64,000 bases of DNA from Pseudogymnoascus destructans (GCF_001641265.1 NW_020167525.1:1342501-1406500), one strand, 5' to 3'. Positions 53,776-64,000 are shown, counted from the stretch's first letter. Program-made: numbers and translations. Notes: generated by a model from the sequence alone, not told the origin.

Positions 53776-54754
53776 TCACCTCTCCCCCTTCACCTCTCCC
53801 CCTTCACCTCTCCCCCTCACCCTCCTCGCCTGCACCTCACTCAACGCCTTACTCCCACTCACAAACGTCACCGCCCCCACCACCCCCGCAAGCGGCAACA
53901 CCTCAAACAACCTCCAACTAACATAGTACATCGCAAACACCCCCTCCATCGCCACCAAGCTCCCGAAAAACAACCCATGGCTCACCGGCGCCGCAGCGAG
54001 CGCCGCACCAACATGCCCCGCATTCCCGCCCGCCAGCGCCCACGCACCCAGCACCACGGGGAGCGTAGCCAGCACCGCGAGCGTGAAGAAGACACTAATC
54101 ACCCTCGGCGGGCTACTCTGCTCCGGCACGAAAATATGGTGGATCTCAGCCAACTTCCCGTATCTCATCGGCGGCTTCTCGACCTGCGCGAGACCCTCAT
54201 CGGCGCTGAGAGCGATATTGAACAGCCTCGTCTCCGACGCGGGGACGGAGCCAAAAGAGCCGAGCACGAGAGAGGCGGAGAGGGAGGGCGAGGAGAGGAG
54301 CGCGGAGGGGAGGGAGGCGTAGGGGAGATCGAGGGTGGCGGCGCCGGTGGTGCGGGTTTGGAGGGCGAAGGAGGTGGAGAGGCCGGTTGTGGGGTCCGTG
54401 AGGGTGAGGAAGGCTTGGTGGGGGCGCGAGGGCGTGGTGGAGGTTGTGGTTAGGGAGAGCTTGAGGGTTCCTGCTCGGCCGAGGGCGAGGGGTTGGGCGA
54501 GGGGCTTGGAGGGGGAGAGACTGGTGCGGGTGTTAGTTTTGCTGTTTTGGGGGCTTGGGGAGGGGAATTGGGGTGTTTGGAGGGGGGGGGTTGGGGGAAT
54601 TGGAGCTGTTGGAGACGTGGACGTACGATTCCTTGGATGTACGACTCCCCTTCCCAATAACAGAAACAGTCGCGTCCTTGAATGACCAGGGCTTTTCAGC
54701 CGCGAGAGCCGTGCCGGCTAGCAGCAGCGACGGCAGGAGATGGAGGAATCGCAT
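53776..54754 (-). CDS. ribophorin II / Swp1 subunit of oligosaccharyltransferase
   Basis: Exon 1 (54754-54627) encodes a signal peptide and MRFLHLLPSLLLAGTALAA, EKPWSFKDATVSVIGKGSR. A 106-nt intron (54521-54626) leads to exon 2 (54520-53776); total 290 aa. A luminal beta-rich part (LKLSLTTTSTTPSRPHQAFL, LVLGSFGSVPASETRLFNI) is followed by EIHHIFVPEQSSPPRVISVF and three transmembrane segments. This is the fungal Swp1/ribophorin II layout and length. The protein is part of the ER complex that N-glycosylates nascent proteins. The basic C-terminus is encoded partly by a tandem repeat. Confidence 0.9.
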
Positions 54755-55094
54755 TTTGGGATTCGTGGGGGATGCAATTGGGAGTTGTTTGGCAGCTTCG
54801 GGTGAGGCTTGATACAGGCCAAGTAGTGAACACATTTCGGATGGGGAAGCGAGCGGGTGCGGCTGCTGCGTAAGTTACCCCTGCTTGGTCTTGGCGCGCG
54901 CGGCTGGCGTAAGTTACGCGGCTGATGGGGATGTACTGAGATTTGACTCCCCATCGATTGAGGGGACAGGATTAGGTAGGTAAGGTCCTATGTGGGATTT
55001 TTTTATTTGTTGAGGTGGTTACCGGTGGATTTGCAAGCAATACTTTGGCTTTTTGAATTCAAGTCACACATTGAGAGTGGTACACCATGTCATC
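54755..55094. other. ribophorin promoter region and left flank of the TIR element
   Basis: No gene is seen. It ends with ATGTCATC (55087-55094), the left target-duplication half of the TIR element. Confidence 0.5.
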
Positions 55095-55435
55095 TAGGCT
55101 GCGCACTGGGTACTCACGAGTCGAGTAGTAGAATTTTTACTCACCCAGCTGAGTTACTCACTCATGTCCCGAGTATTGTTGAATGAGGATTACTCACTTG
55201 CTGAGTACCTAGTATGGGTCTTGGCAACTCAGTTATATCACGTGTTTGATTAGCCATTACTTATGTTAAAAACGGGGTGCGACTTCATTGATCAAGACGC
55301 CATAACTCCAACTCCATTCCCATATTGTTGATGTCCTATTCCACACTATAACCTTTGGCCTTTAGGTACCAGGTTACCAGATGGTTGCCAGAACTCATCT
55401 GACCTTCATTCCTGGGTGAGAGACATTTCCATCGA

Positions 55436-56009
55436 TTAAGCCCACAGCTTAAACATCATATCCTGCAAACGCCGAACCAATATCATACCCTTTGCCTGAA
55501 TTGTCACTCTCTTCGCATGAATAGCGAGGAGGTTTGTCACTATAACTGTTAGTATGTCCCTGTCACTATGTTTAAACATCATACTCTCAAATTCTCGAAT
55601 GAGGAAGCATTCAGCAGCTTCCTAAAGAGCTAGGATAGCAGATTGCTGGAAGCGAAGATTGGACTTGAAGTCTTCTGTGATTTCCCTAACAAGACGCTGG
55701 AATGGGAGCTAGTATCAAGTTGCTGTCTTCTGATATCGCGGAGAGCCTTGGTGCCTATATGTTTATTAGAGAGTTCTGGTAATCCTCTGGTAATCCTCTG
55801 GTAATCCTCTTACTAGACTTTGTGCAGCGCGTGGCCTTCTGAGCATGATTGTTGCTAGCTTGAGATGAGCAAACTGGAGCTTTTCTTGCTGTGCCCACAG
55901 CCTTTTCCTGTCCCTTTCCGCCAAGCCCAGAGCCAGCCCGTAATCCAAGTGGCATCCTTGGTGCTATGCCGCCAGTTGATCTCCTAGCAGTTTGCTTGGT
56001 ACGAGTCAT
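55436..56009 (-). pseudogene. histone H3-like gene, divergent tail, decayed
   Basis: Exons 56009-55814, 55754-55585 and 55539-55436 with canonical introns, plus a 5'-UTR intron (56013-56081). Exon 1 starts MTRTKQTARRSTGGIAPRMP, about 15 of 20 residues identical to the canonical H3 tail. K4, S10 and R17 are kept, but positions 9, 14, 18 and 23 read R, I, M and R. A longer atypical linker follows. Exon 2 gives TKALRDIRRQQ, then in another frame LPFQRLVREITEDFKSNLRF, QQSAILAL, a TAG (55622-55624) where H3 has Gln, and EAAECFLIREFE. Exon 3 gives TNLLAIHAKRVTIQAK. This is the H3 histone fold in order. About 19 nt are missing between the RR and LPF motifs relative to H3, causing the frameshift. A functional relative may exist in other copies. 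Confidence 0.85.
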
Positions 56010-56408
56010 TTGCTAATATCAAGGTGAGTTAGTAAAGTAAACACAAGATAAAGAAGTAGATCAAAAGATATGTGTACTTACAGTGAGTTTGTAGAAAGAA
56101 TATTGCAGAAGAAGAGTATAGTAAAGAGGTAGAGGTTGAAAGGTATGTGTTTTATATGAAGGTGCGCATTGTGGTGTTGTTTTTGGAACAGTAATTCTTT
56201 GTAGGTGAATATTCCTTCACAAATATTTTTGTTTGCAACTTTAAAATAACCACGACCTTAGAACCACCTTCCTTGGTTACTCTCCGATCTACACATTCTT
56301 CTTCCCTTTTGAGCCTTTACCTCTTCTCTAGGACTTCAACTAAGTTTATTATCTTGATTCTATAGCCAGAACTTCTGGAGATCTCTGCTAATCACGTGTT
56401 TAGTTAGT

Positions 56409-56678
56409 ATGGCGAAACTCAAGGCACATGAAGAACTCTCCACTAATGCGAATACTATCAAAGCTCGCAACTGCGTCTCCAACCTTACTGAAGATGAGAA
56501 GGCTGTTCACTTAGCACTCAAGGCTGACCATGCTGATCTGAGCTACTACTTAAAGAAGTTATATAAGTCTGCAAAGTGTAAGGATGCCTCCTTACCTAGA
56601 TACTCGAAGAACCCGCCTCAGAGCTGTTACGGTCACCACAAGCATGAAATCCGACTCGGTGTGGTTTCGGACCAGTAG
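56409..56678 (+). CDS. short frame in the TIR element
   Basis: 89 aa starting MAKLKAHEELSTNANTIKAR, lysine-rich with an Asp/Glu-bearing helix-like middle. No family is recognised. It may be the first exon of the BED-finger gene at 58330 or of an interrupted transposase, as an inverted-repeat block follows. Confidence 0.35.
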   Translation: MAKLKAHEELSTNANTIKARNCVSNLTEDEKAVHLALKADHADLSYYLKKLYKSAKCKDASLPRYSKNPPQSCYGHHKHEIRLGVVSDQ

Positions 56679-56784
56679 AGGAGGACATAGCGAGTTACAC
56701 TATAGTGGGGGACGGTAAGGGTGTAGGGTTCAGGGTCGATGCGGACCTGTTGCGGTGGAAGGTTCAGGGCTAGGGTTGGGATAA

Positions 56785-58285
56785 CCGAGTCGGGCCCGTT
56801 TCGGGTACTTAAGGAAACAAACTTAACGGGGTTCCCCCTTCATCTTTTTTGTATCCTTCGTAGTAGACCTATAGGATAGCATCCTTTTAGCCTCCAACTC
56901 GCACTCTCATATGCTATTACTGTGAGCTGGGTGCCCTGTGTCATTACACAAAGTATATCGCTGCCTCTACTGAAGACAAGACACGTCTACAGAATGAATT
57001 GAAGGTTGAGCGTATTTGTGTTCAGTAAGTTCCTTCTGGTAATCTCTGGTAGCCTCAATCTAACTATAAACAGGACTGAGAAGGGTACCCATGCATCTTG
57101 CATTGCGAATCAGAAAGTCAAGAATATTAGCGCCTCTTCTTCTCCACAAGCCCCACCATCTACTCCGCCCAAACAACTTCTGACTGAGCTTGCTGCATTT
57201 GAGGGTATCTCAAGTATTCCAATCGATGACAATCATAACAGCGAATGGGAGGATACTGAGGTTGAAGACGATTTGGAGTTGGAGCTTATGTTACAGCGCG
57301 AGATATTTTAAATGACGAGGCTGTTCTACCAGATGAGCTTTCCGATGAAGAGATCACTAGCACCCAGGCTCTCTTAACTCAAGCGCACATTGATGTATGC
57401 TACCTCATAATCTGGTAATCTTCTGGTGATACTAATAGTTGATAGGCCCATGAAGAGTCCAATTTCCGCAAGTGGCAACATTTCTGGGATAGCTGTATCC
57501 ACTCATATACGAGAAAGGCTGGAAAGCTGAGAAAGAAGCCTGAGCGTCTCTTTGAGTATATGCCGTGGATTGATGTAGAGGAAGGGTACGTCTCTGATCA
57601 TCCTAGCAATCTTCTGGCAATACTAATTGTTTATTATAGCACTTTTCACGAGGTTATCCCACCACATAAATATTTCTGTTTGTACGAGCAGGCAGTTTGG
57701 AAAGTGGGCCTAATTACCAGGACCTGTGCAGTGGTACCCAAAGTCTTACAATCTTGTCGACAATGGATGGTTGCAAATATCCACTCATAGTTCTAGCTTC
57801 AAAGAGGCGTTCTTACTTGTCTACTCTAAGAAGTTTGATAAGGAAAAGTGGGCTAAGGTATCAGCTGCACAGGATATGTTGTTCCTGGAGCTAGAGTAGA
57901 GGAGAACTTGAGTTGCTAAAGTTATAGCGCTGGAGTACCTTTCGCGTTGGAAAACCAGGTATTTAAGTACTTCATCGTAGCCAGACTTCTGGTAACCTTC
58001 TGATAATCGAGCAATTTGCCAAATGCCATCTCAATACTCAGAGTTGTTTGATTCTGACAGTATTCTCAGACTCTTTTCCGTCTTCTCAACGACTATCCTC
58101 ATTAAATTAAGTCTGTAAGGACACAGGGCACCCAGCTCACAGTAATAGCATATGAGAGTGCGAGTCAGAGGCTAAACGGATGCTATCCTATAGGTCTACT
58201 ACGAAGGATACAAAAAAGATGAAGAGAGGAACCCCCGTTGGGTCAATCTCCTTAAGTACCCGAAACGGGTCCGACTCAGCTAACC
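56785..58285. repeat. internal inverted repeat block (arms 56785-56942 and 58120-58285)
   Basis: The two arms of about 160 bp are inverted copies. The left has CCGTTTCGGGTACTTAAGG, CTTCGTAGTAGACCTATAGG and GTGAGCTGGGTGCCCTGTGT. The right has the complements in reverse order. Farther out, TGTTACGGTCA (about 56628) and TGACCGTAAC (about 58304) are also inverted. This looks like a separate element nested in the TIR element. Confidence 0.7.
56943..57899 (+). pseudogene. multi-exon gene of unknown function between the inverted repeats
   Basis: Open segments are joined by intron-like sequences: 57027-57075 (GTAAGT...AACAG), 57398-57451 (GTATGC...GATAG) and 57587-57640 (GTACGT...TTATAG). The predicted product includes SASSSPQAPPSTPPKQLLTE, a strongly acidic SEWEDTEVEDDLELELMLQ, KWQHFWDSCIHSYTRKAGK and FEYMPWIDVEEG. 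No family is recognised. In-frame stops near 57309 and 57897 suggest decay or misjudged splicing. Confidence 0.35.
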
Positions 58286-58329
58286 TGCCTTAACTCTTAT
58301 CATGTGACCGTAACCTGCCCGACTCAGAT

Positions 58330-58760
58330 CCTTTCCATCACTGAGGGACAGGCATCCTTACAAAGTCCCTGCAGGCCTTGAATATATTGGCAAGTTAAAC
58401 CAATTCGTCAAATGGACTAAGGATACACACGATATATTCATTGAGTGGTGGAAGCTATCACGATGGTATGAACAACACTCAGATCATACTACAAAACTCC
58501 TTATGAAGATTGCATGGGATTCAACCAACTGGAGTTCTCAATACTGGAGAAGTTATCACCAAGGAGCAGACCGGCTTTCTGGAGAACCATGTGTTATTTG
58601 TACTTATTGTTCGAAGGCCCTTACGCATCCTGCAATCAAGTCTGCTGGCCCAAAGTCTATGGCAACACATCTTGCATCAGACATTTGCAAAAAGAAGTCA
58701 CAGATGGGAAGGATAGTCTCTATCAAATGCGAATCAATCAAATGCAACCTCAACAAGTAA
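58330..58760 (+). CDS. BED-like zinc-finger frame of the TIR element
   Basis: The open frame reads FPSLRDRHPYKVPAGLEYIG, FIEWWKLSRWYEQHSDHTTK, then PCVICTYCSKALTHPAIKSA and MATHLASDICKKK. The CxxC...H...C/H pattern resembles the BED finger of fungal hAT transposases, placed after a Trp-rich region as in their N-terminal part. A GTAAGG donor-like site follows at 58758. The catalytic part is not found before the element ends at 59315. The same frame is repeated without amino-acid change at 63388-63645. Confidence 0.5.
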
Positions 58761-59315
58761 GGATTACCAGATTATTACCAGAATTATGTAGGTTAATACC
58801 TATAATAAGATCATATTCTCACACAAGAGACATTTTATGAACAAGTTCTATACACAGTTATCTTGACTCATAGCTCGTTCCGCTCAGTCGAGGATCCTCA
58901 TCAAGACCCTATAAATACTTTAGGTATTAGTAGGTCTGGCCGGCCTCATCAAGCAAGGTGGAGGGATGTTCTTAAGCATATATAATAGATAATAGCGTTC
59001 TAATAATCTTCTGATAATCATGGTACTTAGATAGAGGAATATACATGATTCGTTCTCACAGCTTACTAGAGATGGCGAGAGTGATGCTAATAGATGTAAT
59101 ACTTTAACTTAACCATAAAACAGTATTAATCGTATGAGGGACTGTTCACATGATGCATAAATCTTACACGTGATAGCCGAGTACTCACCGGGTTTTTACA
59201 GAGTAACTGAGTATTGACCTCACTCACCGAGTCGAGTAAAAGGTTCAGCTACTCACCCAGCTGAGTAACCCACTGAGCGAGTGAGCCAAGTATTGAGCGA
59301 GTAGTGCGCAGCCTA

Positions 59316-59959
59316 ACCCCAACTGCCACTGCTCGTCATGTACCGTTCCAGGGCGTCTGCCCATTAACAAGGTCTGTCCAATAAGTCACACTCCTCCCCT
59401 CAGTCGTAAACAAAAACAACAAAAACAATCAAGAGTCTTGATGTGTTTTGTCATGCGGAGACTACTCTCTAATAACATTCTCATAACAACCCAAACAATG
59501 CCAAGACATATTCACAATATTACGCACGTGACTTGCAGACAACAATGCCCCCTATTGGCTAGAGATACTACGGCTACGGCTTTACGTTCCTCCAGTCCAG
59601 AATCAAATCCTACTGATCGTCGTCTCACCACCTCGTCGTTGTCAGACATCAGCCTGGTAATTGCACTATGCCTTTGTTTACCGTGCTTGCGGTTGGGGGT
59701 GGAGAGAAGTTTGATGAGAAGAGAAGGGGGTTGAGGAGGAGGGAGGGGAGGGTGTTGGGGAATGTGTGGCTGAGGAAGTTGGGTGCTGCGAAGGCTTCAA
59801 AGGGGACATGAAACGCAGAGAGGAGTCTAGTAAAACAATGATATCACTGAATGATCAAGGGTATTTATATTACTTATTATTGCTGTAAACACGACTGTTC
59901 CACGTATTCCTTCTACAGGCGGTTGAGTGGCACAATAACTCCGGCCTCCATCCCTTTGA
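59316..59959. other. intergenic, between the TIR element and the P450 gene
   Basis: It starts with ACCCCAAC (59316-59323), the right flank of the TIR element. A 98-aa plus frame (59438-59734) has no recognisable features. Confidence 0.4.
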
Positions 59960-61650
59960 CTACCTCACTACCGGCGTCAATTTAACATACAGTGGCCCTT
60001 TCTGCCAAAACGAAAATATCTTCTGGTTAGCCCAGTTGTCGCTCTCCGGTGCCAGCTCCATGTCGAAATTCCAGAGCACCTGTGCGAGGATTAGACGCAT
60101 CTCGGCGTAGGCGAGGCTATAATCGTCAGCAAGTGGACTTTGATACCTGGCATCACTGCCATTCCGGTCCAGACGTGAGAGGCAAAACTTACTTTCGGCC
60201 AACGCAATTTCTGGGTCCGAGGCTGAACGGTTGCAGTGCGTGCTTATTATCTGAAGCAAAGCGAGGATCGTCGAGGAAACGTTCGGGAATGAACGAGTTG
60301 GGCTCTCGGAAGTTGGCTTCGGAGCGGTAGGTAGACCAGTTGTTTACTGACACCGCTGTCTAATTCGCAAGTAGTCAGCCATCAGTACAGTCTGCGCCAA
60401 CACAGGATTCCAACACTTACTCCTCCTGGAACCCATCGGTCGTTAATAACATCACCGTCTCCTGGAACACGACGTGGCAGCCCCGTCGGTACAGGAGGGT
60501 ACATCCGCAACGCTTCATCCAAAACTGCCAGCATATATTCGAGGCCATTCACCCCAGCAATATCAATATCCTCTTCTACCTTAAATGCTTCTCTAACCTC
60601 TCTCTGCAACTTCTTCACCACCCTCGGATTCTTCAGCAGATGATACGTCGCGCCCGACAACAGCGTCGCCGTAGTCTCCGACCCCGCCACGATCAACAGG
60701 GTAGAATTGGTTATAATCTCCGGGACCTTCATCCCCTTCTCATCATTGTGACGAAGGATATGGCTCATGAAATCCGGCCTACTAGTCCCCTGCTCGAGGC
60801 GTTTCATGACTTTCTGCTTCGTCAGCTGCAGATTCTCCGACCTACTCTTCAGCAGCCCCCTCGGAACCAGCACCACCATCATCCACTTTATGCCATAGCG
60901 CTTTAAGGAACTGAGGAAGGCCCCGGCTTTGATAGTGGAGAAGAGCATGCTGATCCACGGGTGGTAGGTGCAGTTTTCCAGACACCCAAAGGACTCTCCA
61001 AACGCAAGGTCGCCGATCAGGTCAAAGGTCGTCCAGTTGTACCAAGATACCATATCGAGGGGACCGGTACTGGAGCGCTCATGCAGGCGCTGGATCAACA
61101 GGTCAACATACCCCTTGATTAGGGGCTCCTGCTCGCGCAGTGCTTTGTCGGAGAAGGCATGGGCGATGAGACGGCGTTGGCGCGAGTGGTCGGCGCGGCT
61201 GGCTGTGATGAGGCTATGGGCGCCGTTGGAGGGGATGTTGTAGAAGGACATGTCCTTGGGCATGGGCTGGTGGCCATGGCGGTAGCCGTAGATGTCTTTC
61301 CAGGCATCGGCGTTGGTGAAGGATAGCTCATCGGGGGCAATACGTACTACATCGCCGTAGGTTGTGTGGAGTTGGTGGCATCTGTAGGGGAGTTGGCCGG
61401 TGAGATGATAGTAGACGTAGAGGAGGCGTGTGGAGGCGTGGGATTTGGGGCCGGGGTAGGATGCGAGGGGGTGGAAGTAAATGTTGTATATCACACGGGA
61501 AAGTGTATAGAGGACAGTCTGACGAGAATTAAACGGGATTCTATCTCTCGAGATTATTTCGGTTTGACTTACTAGGACAGCCAGGCAACTGGGAATGAGG
61601 GCGTAAAGTGGGGGAATATGCATGCTGAAGACATTGAATTGAGTCGCCAT
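59960..61650 (-). CDS. cytochrome P450 monooxygenase
   Basis: Exons 61650-61573, 61518-60421, 60359-60193 and 60116-59960 give 499 aa. The first intron (54 nt, GTAAGT...CGTCAG) keeps the frame, so it is easily missed. An N-terminal membrane anchor is followed by YNIYFHPLASYPGPK. The I-helix is LLIVAGSETTATLLSG, the ExxR motif is LDEALRMYPP, and the PERF-type segment is FIPERFLDD. The heme loop FSLGPRNCVGRN has its last codon split by an intron. All key residues are present, so it should be an active ER-bound oxygenase. It resembles fungal P450s of the isotrichodermin C-15 hydroxylase-like type, but the substrate cannot be told. It lies between inverted copies of a transposon, and no biosynthetic partner genes are visible. 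Confidence 0.92.
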
Positions 61651-61824
61651 GATGCGCTACCCAAACAGTGAATTATAACTTTAGGTTTTTAGACCGAACC
61701 AAGCTAGAAACCAAACACAAGTAATCCAATATCCAAGACGAGTAAGTTTGGTATGGCTCTGGGAAAGCAGCCAAACATATATGCCACAAGATCGAGATAA
61801 TGCAAAATCAGCCGGAGTCGCGTT

Positions 61825-61852
61825 TCCCTTGCTTTGCGCGCAAAGCAAGGGA
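61825..61852. repeat. 28-bp perfect palindrome
   Basis: CCCTTGCTTTGCG followed immediately by its complement CGCAAAGCAAGGG, with one further paired base on each side. It lies about 175 bp upstream of the P450 start codon, so it could be a promoter element or cruciform. Confidence 0.8.
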
Positions 61853-62832
61853 GCTGCATATCGCTGCATGGTTAAATTCCAGGTCAGCCCCAACGTTTCA
61901 GACGTTAAAATAGATGCTCATCGGCGATCTCTACACATCTCCATTGCACAAATTAATAATTTTAATGAAGTTATAGTAAACGCTGTAGCTATGAGTGGGA
62001 GATCGGAGGATCGACCACGTAACCCCCTCGTTGTACCACCGACATGCAGCTTCAGTGCATATTATACCAAAATATGCATTTTGATAGTGCGCACAACTGC
62101 CGGGATTGCGGGCGGCACGGCATTTTGTAGCTGTAAGGAATTAACACCGTTTTATCGGGTGGCTGGCTCGCGCTCCTGTGGTTTGTCGAGGCCGTCGATG
62201 GCATGGGCGCAGCTCGATTTAGCTCAGTTCAGCCCCCAACTTAGTGATTGGCAGTGAGCGCCACGCCGCTGTCAACGCATGCCGCAAGGGGTGCTAATTT
62301 CGTCCCATTTATAGCCGTGTGACTGATAGACGGTGTTGTTATTTTGTCCGAACAGCAAAGTAGAGTAAGTTGTTAAAAATACTCCGAATATCTCATGTTG
62401 AACACAAATTTGGAGTTTGACGACTTGATTGAGAAACTACGGGGGGAGAAGCCCCTATATATACACAGTTGGTATACAGGCTACGCATGTGCAGCGTACT
62501 ACCAGGAACGCAGTTCCAACATCTCATTATTATGAGATTCACGATCATGAAATATATATGTTAACAAGCAGAGGCCATGATCGATGGACCACCAAAGAAG
62601 CAAGAGCCTTGCTTCCTATCGATGTGCTTCGTACTGGACTATCTGCCGAAGAGCTCTTCCCCCTCAAATTCGTCGGCCATCTGAAGTGTTCGTCAGTGGA
62701 GTATTAGCCAAATTTCACTCTTTCCTCAAGGCTGCTCCTTGCGTTCGAGCTTACCTTCCAGGGCATTCAGATAAACTGTCGCTCGAGCCTGGCCGTCTGA
62801 AAACCCCCAGATGGCTCGTCATGGGATGACAT
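61853..62832. other. no gene seen
   Basis: Open frames at 61748-62257, 62429-62707 and 62584-62829 lack protein-like features. The stretch ends with GATGACAT (62825-62832), the complement of the 8-bp flank at 55087-55094. Confidence 0.4.
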
Positions 62833-64000
62833 TAGGCTGCGCACTACTCGCTCAATACTCGGCTCACTCGCTCAGTGGGTTACTCAGCTGGGTGAGTAGC
62901 TGAACCTTTTACTCGACTCGGTGAGTGAGGTCAATACTCAGTTACTCTGTAAAAACCCGGTGAGTACTCGGCTATCACGTGTAAGATTTATGCATCATGT
63001 GAACAGTCCCTCATACGATTAATACTGTTTTATGGTTAAGTTAAAGTATTACATCTATTAGCATCACTCTCGCCATCTCTAGTAAGCTGTGAGAACGAAT
63101 CATGTATATTCCTCTATCTAAGTACCATGATTATCAGAAGATTATTAGAACGCTATTATCTATTATATATGCTTAAGAACATCCCTCCACCTTGCTTGAT
63201 GAGGCCGGCCAGACCTACTAATACCTAAAGTATTTATAGGGTCTTGATGAGGATCCTCGACTGAGCGGAACGAGCTATGAGTCAAGATAACTGTGTATAG
63301 AACTTGTTCATAAAATGTCTCTTGTGTGAGAATATGATCTTATTATAGGTATTAACCTACATAATTCTGGTAATAATCTGGTAATCCTTACTTGTTGAGG
63401 TTGCATTTGATTGATTCACATTTGATAGAGACTATCCTTCCCATCTGTGACTTCTTTTTGCAAATGTCTGATGCAAGATGTGTTGCCATAGACTTTGGGC
63501 CAGCAGACTTGATTGCAGGATGCGTAAGGGCCTTCGAACAATAAGTACAAATAACACATGGTTCTCCAGAAAGCCGGTCTGCTCCTTGGTGATAACTTCT
63601 CCAGTATTGAGAACTCCAGTTGGTTGAATCCCATGCAATCTTCATAAGGAGTTTTGTAGTATGATCTGAGTGTTGTTCATACCATCGTGATAGCTTCCAC
63701 CACTCAATGAATATATCGTGTGTATCCTTAGTCCATTTGACGAATTGGTTTAACTTGCCAATATATTCAAGGCCTGCAGGGACTTTGTAAGGATGCCTGT
63801 CCCTCAGTGATGGAAAGGATCTGAGTCGGGCAGGTTACGGTCACATGATAAGAGTTAAGGCAGGTTAGCTGAGTCGGACCCGTTTCGGGTACTTAAGGAG
63901 ATTGACCCAACGGGGGTTCCTCTCTTCATCTTTTTTGTATCCTTCGTAGTAGACCTATAGGATAGCATCCGTTTAGCCTCTGACTCGCACTCTCATATGC
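62833..64000 (-). mobile_element. second copy of the TIR element, inverted, cut by the window end
   Basis: It begins TAGGCTGCGCACT and runs as the near-identical reverse complement of 59315 back to about 58150, including the BED-finger frame (63388-63645), whose protein is unchanged. The part that would carry the H3-like gene lies beyond 64000. One substitution I noticed is CCGAGTATTG for CCAAGTATTG near the terminus. Confidence 0.9.

Larger units (their letters stand above)
55095..59315. mobile_element. 4.2-kb TIR DNA transposon (hAT-like) carrying a histone H3-like gene
   Basis: The ends are TAGGCTGCGCACT and AGTGCGCAGCCTA (13-bp inverted repeats), with many subterminal ACTCAC/GAGT motifs, including ACTCACCCAGCTGAGT near both ends (about 55139 and 59250). 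An 8-bp duplication (ATGTCATC) is found at its left end and, in complement, beside the other copy at 62833, which fits the hAT superfamily. A BED-like zinc finger frame also fits. I cannot find a catalytic transposase core, so it may be non-autonomous. Contents: H3-like gene (minus), a 89-aa frame, a multi-exon gene between inverted repeats, and the BED-finger frame. Confidence 0.75.

Noticed and set aside
61748..62257. 169-aa plus frame upstream of the P450 gene
   Set aside because: It has no domain, no protein-like composition, and runs through the palindrome.
1..64000. tRNA, rRNA or other structured RNA genes
   Set aside because: I looked for B-box-like GGTTCGAATCC and rRNA-like blocks by eye and saw none that I can support; a covariance-model search would be needed to exclude them.

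Overview
The window is nuclear DNA from a filamentous ascomycete (Pezizomycotina). The evidence is short GT-AG introns (mostly 42-80 nt) with CTAAC/CTGAC-like branch points, homoisocitrate dehydrogenase of the fungal lysine pathway, a BYS1/thaumatin-like secreted protein, an AA11-type LPMO, a fungal NLR with a SesA/NACHT_N-like N-terminus, and DUF3723 proteins. The species cannot be named from sequence alone. Positions and splice sites were worked out by eye; many genes below are multi-exon models.

Layout. 1-20.6 kb is accessory, repeat-rich DNA. It holds remnants of an integrase-type (KRBA2/Ginger-like) element and its MITE, a divergent pair of a pseudokinase gene and a DUF3723 gene, an AA11 LPMO whose in-frame CBM18 is cut off by two stop codons, a BYS1-like protein, a frameshifted BTB gene, a DEDDy exonuclease, an unknown acidic protein, a GH18 chitinase, a small cysteine-rich secreted protein and a four-helix membrane protein. 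20.6-27.7 kb is an intact Ty3/Gypsy chromovirus (20622-27681) with apparently identical 239-bp LTRs and a 5-bp target duplication. It sits inside a second DUF3723 copy (a pseudogene) that abuts a C-terminally truncated NLR gene (to 29571). 30-36.6 kb carries a MITE, pogo-type transposase fragments, a GT32 glycosyltransferase gene, and a second integrase-element remnant split by a solo LTR of the same Gypsy family.

36.6-54.8 kb is the core-like part: an ABC-B transporter (Ste6/MDR type), PBDC1, a 1428-aa low-complexity protein preceded by a 44-bp minisatellite, a Ser/Thr/Pro-rich protein with a conserved N-terminal exon, LYS12 and ribophorin II (Swp1).

55.1-64 kb is accessory again. A 4.2-kb TIR element (55095-59315) and an inverted partial copy (62833-64000) flank 3.5 kb containing an intact cytochrome P450. 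The flanking 8-bp target duplications are swapped between the two copies, as expected if the P450 segment was inverted by recombination between them.

Most unusual content. The 4.2-kb element carries a spliced histone H3-like gene (55436-56009, minus). Its tail keeps K4 but has R at position 9, I at 14 and M at 18, and an H3 histone fold is recognisable downstream. This copy is decayed (one internal stop, one frameshift). Other points are gag and pol of the Gypsy element in the same frame separated by one TGA, a 9-nt LTR/primer-site complementarity suggesting self-priming, and an antisense gene inside the Gypsy element.
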